A DNA stretch of 31,824 nt from Rostrohypoxylon terebratum. Its lineage: Eukaryota > Ascomycota > Sordariomycetes > Xylariales > Hypoxylaceae. Where the stretch lies: positions 1-31,824 of the forward strand of contig MU386053.1 in the NCBI GenBank assembly GCA_022497145.1, given 5' to 3'. Shown one piece after another: positions 31,733 to 31,824 of this stretch; position 1 is the first letter of the stretch, and the number at the start of each line of letters is the position of its first letter. The translations under genes were made by a program, and so were the position numbers. The notes under the pieces were generated by a model. That model made no database searches, was not told where the DNA came from, and saw nothing but the letters and a program-made list of their open reading frames with translations.

Positions 31733-31824
31733 TTAGGGTTAGGGTTAGGGTTAGGGTTAGGGTTAGGGTTAGGGTTAGGGTTAGGGTTAGGGTTAGGGTT
31801 AGGGTTAGGGTTAGGGTTAGGGTT
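31733..31824 (+). repeat. Telomere, (TTAGGG)15 plus two bases
   Basis: Fifteen perfect TTAGGG units followed by TT reach the window end, with the G-rich strand running 5'->3' outward. This is the orientation of a right chromosome end. The junction is abrupt: GGAAAC directly precedes the first unit, with no degenerate repeats. Confidence 0.98.

Noticed and set aside
1..31824. Search for tRNA, rRNA, transposons, CRISPR and secondary-metabolite backbone genes
   Set aside because: No B-box-like tRNA signal with a fold, no transposase or reverse-transcriptase frame, no spaced direct-repeat array and no PKS/NRPS/terpene motif was seen by eye.

Overview
This is the right-hand end of a linear chromosome from a filamentous ascomycete (Pezizomycotina). 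The last 92 bases are an uninterrupted TTAGGG array reading outward on the + strand. The genes carry short spliceosomal introns of about 45-190 nt, with GTANGT-like donors, CTAAC/CTGAC branch sites 6-35 nt before the acceptor, and TAG/CAG acceptors. The family content (Zn2Cys6 regulator, GH76/DFG5, PET117, VMA10, inositol oxygenase, IDO, VPS23) is typical of a filamentous fungus. I cannot name the genus; a Sordariomycete-like genome is a guess from gene style and the CCTAGGTA-type intergenic low complexity.

I rebuilt 15 protein-coding genes, most of them spliced. From left to right: a coiled-coil protein with a HEPN-like RNxxxH motif, cut by the left edge (-); an NAD(P)-binding Rossmann (SDR-like) protein (-); a secreted Ser/Thr-rich, GPI-type surface protein (+), convergent with a GPI-anchored GH76 mannosidase of the DFG5/DCW1 type (-); a histidine-phosphatase (phosphoglycerate-mutase-like) protein (-); CTNNBL1, a splicing-associated armadillo protein (+); VMA10, V-ATPase subunit G (-); PET117, a cytochrome oxidase assembly factor (+); an MFS sugar/alpha-glucoside-type transporter (-); a Zn2Cys6 regulator (+); myo-inositol oxygenase (+); indoleamine 2,3-dioxygenase (-); VPS23/TSG101 of ESCRT-I (+); a large disordered protein with a repeated short motif (-); and a CaiB/BaiF CoA-transferase (-). 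About 1 kb without a convincing gene then leads to the telomere.

Most genes are unrelated housekeeping functions: wall assembly, vacuolar acidification, respiration, splicing and endosomal sorting. The one group that may work together is 13.8-20.5 kb. There an MFS sugar-type transporter and a Zn2Cys6 regulator are divergent from a shared 782-bp promoter, and myo-inositol oxygenase follows the regulator in the same direction. This suggests a small polyol/inositol uptake and catabolism module, which is inference from position only.

There is no transposon, tRNA, rRNA, CRISPR or secondary-metabolite backbone gene that I can support. The region is unusual for a chromosome end because conserved single-copy-type genes run to within about 1 kb of the telomere, with no telomere-linked helicase or subtelomeric repeat. 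All gene structures are read from sequence alone. Splice sites were chosen so that reading phase, branch site and family similarity agree.
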